A stretch of 64,000 nucleotides of DNA. Source: Allorhizobium paknamense (GTDB taxonomy: Bacteria > Pseudomonadota > Alphaproteobacteria > Rhizobiales > Rhizobiaceae). The notes under the pieces were generated by a model, which saw only the letters and a program-made list of their open reading frames with translations, was not told the DNA's origin and ran no database searches. The stretch spans positions 1 through 64,000 of the forward strand of contig NZ_JAUSWH010000010.1 in NCBI RefSeq assembly GCF_030815125.1. The letters run 5' to 3'. Shown one piece after another: positions 60,572-64,000 of this stretch. A program made the translations under genes and the position numbers. Numbering within the stretch: position 1 is the stretch's first letter; each line of letters begins with the position of its first letter.

Positions 60572-61207
60572 TCACATCCCGCAGGCGCTGAAGTAGGCAA
60601 GCGTCTCTGCTTCCGAGACGACATCGGCATATTTGGCATTCATATCGAAAAGATTGGCTTCGTGCGGGGCGGGGTGGCGATCGCCGCAGGCATCGCGAAC
60701 GACGGCGGTTATGAAGCCGTGCGACATGGAATCCACGCAGGACGCCCTGACGCAGCCGCTGGTCGTCAAGCCGGTCAGCACCACGGTATCGATGCCCATG
60801 GCCGTCAACGTGGAGGAAAGCGACGTGCCGAAAAAAGCGGAAGGATATTGCTTGGAGACGATGATATCCTCCGGGCCGGGCACCAGGCCTTCTGCGAATT
60901 CGGCGGTTTTCTCACCCTTGACGAAACAGGCAAGGGGTTTTGCCTTTTCAAAGAAGCGCCCGCCATTGCGCCCGCCGGGTTGATAGGTCACTTCCGTCAG
61001 CACCACGGGAATATGGGCCGCATGCGCCGCGGCGCGGAGCCTGAGCGCCGAAGCAAGCGCTGCGTCCACGTCGGCATAGAGCACGCAATCCGGCTCGAAA
61101 TAGGCCTTGGCGAAATCAATCAGCACCAGCGCCGGACGCTTGCCGAAGCCCACCCTGTTGCCATAGGCGATGCGGTAATTTTCATCGAGATCCTGCATCA
61201 AAGCCAT
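60572..61207 (-). CDS. Isochorismatase-family cysteine amidohydrolase
   Basis: 211 residues. Catalytic triad: Asp31 (LVLIDFAKAYF), Lys119 (IIVSKQYPSAFFGT), Cys152 (LTTSGCVRAS). The pattern fits the N-carbamoylsarcosine amidohydrolase/maleamate amidohydrolase/RutB group that releases ammonia or carbamate from small amides. It follows the PEP-mutase-like gene by six bases and converges with lacI. The RutA-like gene in the same run suggests pyrimidine or other heterocycle nitrogen use. Confidence 0.88.
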   Translation of the reverse strand: MALMQDLDENYRIAYGNRVGFGKRPALVLIDFAKAYFEPDCVLYADVDAALASALRLRAAAHAAHIPVVLTEVTYQPGGRNGGRFFEKAKPLACFVKGEKTAEFAEGLVPGPEDIIVSKQYPSAFFGTSLSSTLTAMGIDTVVLTGLTTSGCVRASCVDSMSHGFITAVVRDACGDRHPAPHEANLFDMNAKYADVVSEAETLAYFSACGM

Positions 61208-61213
61208 TCCTCT

Positions 61214-62074
61214 TTATAATTCCGCATAGCGCCGCTCGAATTCCCAGACATCCTCGAAGCCCAGCAGTGTGTTGAAGTCCGCAAAGGAATAGAGATCGAT
61301 CTCCGGCGAGGTGATGCCGTTCTCCTTGAGGTCGCGATAGGCATTGGCGAGAGCGGCTCCCGCACTCAGGAAGCCGAGCGCCGGGTGGATGGCCACTGCA
61401 TACCCGATCTCCTCCAGCCGTTTGGCCGACAGAAGCGGGGTGCGCCCGCCATTGACCATGTTGGCAAAGAGCGGTGCATCAATGCGCGCGGCAATGGTCT
61501 GCATTTCCGCCTCGCTTTCCGGCGATTCCACGAAGAGAACATCCGCGCCCGCCTGGGCATAGGCCTCGGCACGGCGCAGCGCCTCATCCAGCCCCAGACC
61601 AGTTCGGGCATCGGTGCGGGCGATGATCAGGAAATCGGCGCTGGAGCGGCTGTCGCAGGCCACCTTGATCTTGCGCACCATGTCTTCCAGCGCAATGACG
61701 CGCCGGTTGGGCGTGTGGCCGCATTTCTTGGGAAATTCCTGGTCTTCGATCTGGATGGCCGTGACGCCCGCCGCCTCATAGCCACGGATCGTATGCCGCA
61801 TGTTGAGAAGGCCACCATAGCCGGTATCGGCATCGGCGATCACCGGCGTTTTCGTCATCTTCACAATCTGCCCGATGCGCTCGATCATGTCGCGATAGGT
61901 GGCAAGGCCCGCATCCGGCAGGCCGAGATAGGAGGCAACAGTGCCGTAGCCGGTCACATACAGCGCCTTGAAGCCGCTGCGGTCGGCAATCAGCGCCGAA
62001 ATAAGGTCGAACACGCCGGGCGCGAGGATGAATTGCTTTTGCGCAAGCGCCTGTTTCAGCCTGGGATCGGCCAT
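61214..62074 (-). CDS. PEP mutase/isocitrate lyase superfamily enzyme
   Basis: 286 residues, TIM barrel. Metal-binding DADTGYGGLLNM (about 80-91), IQIEDQEFPKKCGHTPNRRV with the mobile-loop cysteine KKCGH, and IIARTDAR. Members include oxaloacetate decarboxylase, 2-methylisocitrate lyase and dimethylmalate lyase. The exact reaction cannot be fixed; C-C cleavage or decarboxylation of a 2-oxo acid is likely. AGGAGGAAACC precedes ATG 62074. Confidence 0.9.
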   Translation of the reverse strand: MADPRLKQALAQKQFILAPGVFDLISALIADRSGFKALYVTGYGTVASYLGLPDAGLATYRDMIERIGQIVKMTKTPVIADADTGYGGLLNMRHTIRGYEAAGVTAIQIEDQEFPKKCGHTPNRRVIALEDMVRKIKVACDSRSSADFLIIARTDARTGLGLDEALRRAEAYAQAGADVLFVESPESEAEMQTIAARIDAPLFANMVNGGRTPLLSAKRLEEIGYAVAIHPALGFLSAGAALANAYRDLKENGITSPEIDLYSFADFNTLLGFEDVWEFERRYAEL

Positions 62075-62115
62075 GGTTTCCTCCTGTTTTTATAGAGTCT
62101 TGAGTACAGGCAGCA

Positions 62116-62214
62116 TACAGCGCCGTGCGTTTATCAAACGCACAAAGGACGCTGTAACACTTTAAATCTACTGCATAATTCCTTAAATCCATTCCGATTT
62201 AAGGAATTATGCAG
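62116..62214 (-). repeat. Family A palindromic repeat, copy 3
   Basis: Inverted order compared with copies 1 and 2: TACAGCG and AAACGCAC-type palindrome first, then CTGCATAATTCCTTAAATC facing its mirror. It lies in the 175-bp gap between the amidase and PEP-mutase-like genes and may form an intra-operon hairpin. Confidence 0.85.
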
Positions 62215-62249
62215 TAAGGGGGGCGCCGACCCTTGCAAGCCGACAGGCT

Positions 62250-63758
62250 TCATCGGCGCGAAAGTGTAGGCCTGTTCCGGTGATGGCTGGTGAGGGATTG
62301 ATAGAACATGCCGAGTGAAAGGCACAGATGATCCGCCCCCGGCGGCCCGGCGATCTGTAGACCTGTCGGCAGGCCCTGCGTCCCAAGGCCCGAAGGCAGC
62401 ATCAGGGCGGGAAAACCCAGATAGTCGAAGATCATGGTGTTGCGCGAAATGATCTCCTGAAAGGGTAGCGCCGCGCCATTCACATCGACCGTCAGTGTTT
62501 CCAGTGATCCGGCCTCGCCGCCCACCCCAGGCGTGACGATCAGATCCACCGTCTCGAACACGGCCAGAAATTGCTGTTGCGCGGCCAGGCGCTGTTGCAG
62601 CGCCGTGCCGTAATCGGCAGCCGAAAGGCCCATGCCCTGTTTGAGGCGGATGAGAAGCCCGGCGTCGAAATGCTCTGCCTGATCGACATGGCGCGCCTGC
62701 AAGCTTGCCAGTTCCGAAAGCAGGATCGTCCATCCGGCAGAATGCATGCTGGCGATATCGAGCGGCGGCAGGGCGATGAGCTCGCAGCCCTCCGCTTCCA
62801 GCAGGGACAGTGCGGCCTGCCAGTTTTCCAGCACGCACGCATCGACCTTTTCGATAAACCAGTTGGACGGGATGCCGAGGCGCAAAGGTCTGCGCGGCAT
62901 TTCCGGTGGCGCAGGCCTGCCTCTTGCCGTCATGAAGGGCAGGACATGGGCGAGGTCACCGACACTGCGCGCCATCGGCCCCACATGGTCCAGCGTCCAG
63001 GAAAGCGGTGCTACGCCTTTTCGGGAAACGAGGTCGCGGGTGGGTTTGAGGCCCGACGTGCCGCACCAGCAGGAGGGCACGCGAATGGAGCCGCCCGTAT
63101 CGGTGCCAAGCGCCAGCGGCAGTAACCGGGCGGCGAGCGCCGCACCCGAGCCGGTGGAGGAACCGCCGGTCCAGCGCGTGTCATCCCAGGGATTGGAGAC
63201 GGCGCCAAAGCGCGGATTATGCGGCCCGCCGCAGGCAAATTCCGTGGTGGCGAGCATGGCCAGCGGAATGGCCCCCGCCGCCCTCAGGCGCGCCACCACC
63301 TCTGCATCGGCAGGGGCAATGCGGTTGCCGGTCAAAAGCGACCCGCAGGTTGTTGGGGTATCGGCAACATCGATGATGTCCTTGACGCCGAAAAACACGC
63401 CCTCCAGGGGCCGTGCCGTACCATCCGCCCAGCGCCGGTCACTTTCGGCAAGGCTTTCCTCCAGCCCTGCGGTCAGGCGCAGCACCGCTTCCGTGCCTGC
63501 GCGGCTGCCGTCTATTGCTGTCTTCAGGGCGTGGAACGCGGCGGACGGGGTCAGGCCGCCGTCTGCATAGGCTGCGAGAAGATCGGTGGCGCCTGCTTCG
63601 CCAACGCTGCCTGCCAAAGCAGAGGCAGCGGGCGCGCTGGGCTGAGGGAGGCTGGCCGCTGCAAGGCCAGCCTCCAGAAGATCGAGCGATTGGCCCGGGT
63701 CGATCATCGCCAGCGGATCGATCAAGGCCATTGCCTGGGTGGTGCTGGAACCGTCCAC
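62250..63758 (-). CDS. Amidase-signature family hydrolase
   Basis: 502 residues. The Ser-cisSer-Lys triad is visible: Lys in FFGVKDIID (about 124), cis-Ser and nucleophile region in TRWTGGSSTGSGAALAAR and GTDTGGSIRVPSCWCG. Hydrolyses an amide, perhaps a ring-opening product of the neighbouring pathway. It begins with GTG 63758, five bases after the RutA-like stop; ATG 63731 is an alternative. The long first 90 residues are helical, as in biuret- or allophanate-type amidases. Confidence 0.9.
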   Translation of the reverse strand: MDGSSTTQAMALIDPLAMIDPGQSLDLLEAGLAAASLPQPSAPAASALAGSVGEAGATDLLAAYADGGLTPSAAFHALKTAIDGSRAGTEAVLRLTAGLEESLAESDRRWADGTARPLEGVFFGVKDIIDVADTPTTCGSLLTGNRIAPADAEVVARLRAAGAIPLAMLATTEFACGGPHNPRFGAVSNPWDDTRWTGGSSTGSGAALAARLLPLALGTDTGGSIRVPSCWCGTSGLKPTRDLVSRKGVAPLSWTLDHVGPMARSVGDLAHVLPFMTARGRPAPPEMPRRPLRLGIPSNWFIEKVDACVLENWQAALSLLEAEGCELIALPPLDIASMHSAGWTILLSELASLQARHVDQAEHFDAGLLIRLKQGMGLSAADYGTALQQRLAAQQQFLAVFETVDLIVTPGVGGEAGSLETLTVDVNGAALPFQEIISRNTMIFDYLGFPALMLPSGLGTQGLPTGLQIAGPPGADHLCLSLGMFYQSLTSHHRNRPTLSRR

Positions 63759-63763
63759 GGGCC

Positions 63764-64000
63764 CTATTCCGCGGCCACCGCGCTGATCTGGCTGCGGCAG
63801 GCCATGAGCGGCTGAATATGCTGGCCGAAATGGTCGAGGCCAGCCAGGAAGTCATCGAAGGTCAGCATGATGCCCTTGGTGCCCGGTACGGACGCGGCTT
63901 CATCCAGCATACGGGCAACCTTGGCATAGGAGCCGACCAGCGTGCCCATGTTGAAATTCACAGCACCTTCGGGAAGATTGATATGGCGACCGGTGGATGT
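63764..64000 (-). CDS. RutA-like LLM flavin monooxygenase, 3' end only
   Basis: Only the last 78 codons are in the window; the gene continues past 64000. The segment [20 protein letters not shown] and [18 protein letters not shown] match the C-terminal part of pyrimidine monooxygenase RutA and relatives, which open uracil-type rings with FMN and oxygen. It leads the amidase, PEP-mutase-like and cysteine hydrolase genes. There is no in-frame ATG start inside the window; GTG 63961 is internal. Confidence 0.8.
   Translation of the reverse strand, partial: TSTGRHINLPEGAVNFNMGTLVGSYAKVARMLDEAASVPGTKGIMLTFDDFLAGLDHFGQHIQPLMACRSQISAVAAE

Overview
The window looks like accessory or second-replicon DNA of a Rhizobiaceae alphaproteobacterium (Agrobacterium/Rhizobium type). 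I infer this from high-GC coding sequence, many ABC systems for odd carbon and sulfur sources, an extra truncated FtsZ, and several families of palindromic intergenic repeats of the rhizobial mosaic kind. I cannot name the species. No tRNA, rRNA or CRISPR array was seen.

Layout. 0.4-3.8 kb: a translationally coupled set of HlyC-type acyltransferase, lipoprotein and RTX lipase; the lipase has lost its 3' end at a rearrangement junction. 3.6-6.2 kb: aldo/keto reductase and a LacI regulator with three operator-like palindromes. 6.6-16.7 kb: an SDR, a thioesterase, an RND efflux operon, two TetR regulators, a FabF paralogue and a frameshifted FtsZ paralogue; one inverted-repeat operator occurs in both divergent promoter regions. 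16.7-18.5 kb: an IS6-family transposase relic split by a palindromic repeat and an IS5/IS427-type element. 18.6-27.1 kb: a broken and an intact AraC regulator, then a catabolic or detoxification set (isochorismatase-like hydrolase, XapX, chloroperoxidase-like hydrolase, YtcJ-type amidohydrolase, DoxX, MFS exporter fused to a monooxygenase-like domain). 27.3-28.8 kb: a CLC channel gene behind a fluoride riboswitch.

29-43 kb is a putative organosulfur island: an ApbA/PanE reductase, an acyl-CoA-dehydrogenase-type flavoprotein, two FMN monooxygenases of the SsuD/luciferase class, a complete oligopeptide-type ABC importer and a ribose-type ABC importer. A 17-bp motif occurs three times, once at each probable promoter. 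43.3-51.3 kb: a sugar ABC importer, a GH38 alpha-mannosidase and a ROK regulator that apparently starts with CTG, with two inverted 270-bp MITE copies around the mannosidase block. 51.7-53.8 kb: a second ROK regulator and a DapA-family aldolase.

54-60.6 kb is a complete L-threonate/four-carbon sugar acid pathway (ltnD, otnI, otnK, otnC) with an MFS transporter and a divergent LacI regulator; three near-identical palindromes lie between those two. 60.6-64 kb: cysteine hydrolase, PEP-mutase/isocitrate-lyase family enzyme, amidase and the 3' end of a RutA-like monooxygenase, probably a nitrogen-heterocycle or amide pathway that continues past the window.

The strongest novel signals are the repeated 17-bp motif of the sulfur island, the coupled acyltransferase-lipoprotein-lipase set, the FabF-FtsZ pair, and the relation between the IS and the MITEs, whose ends have altered two host reading frames together with another repeat.
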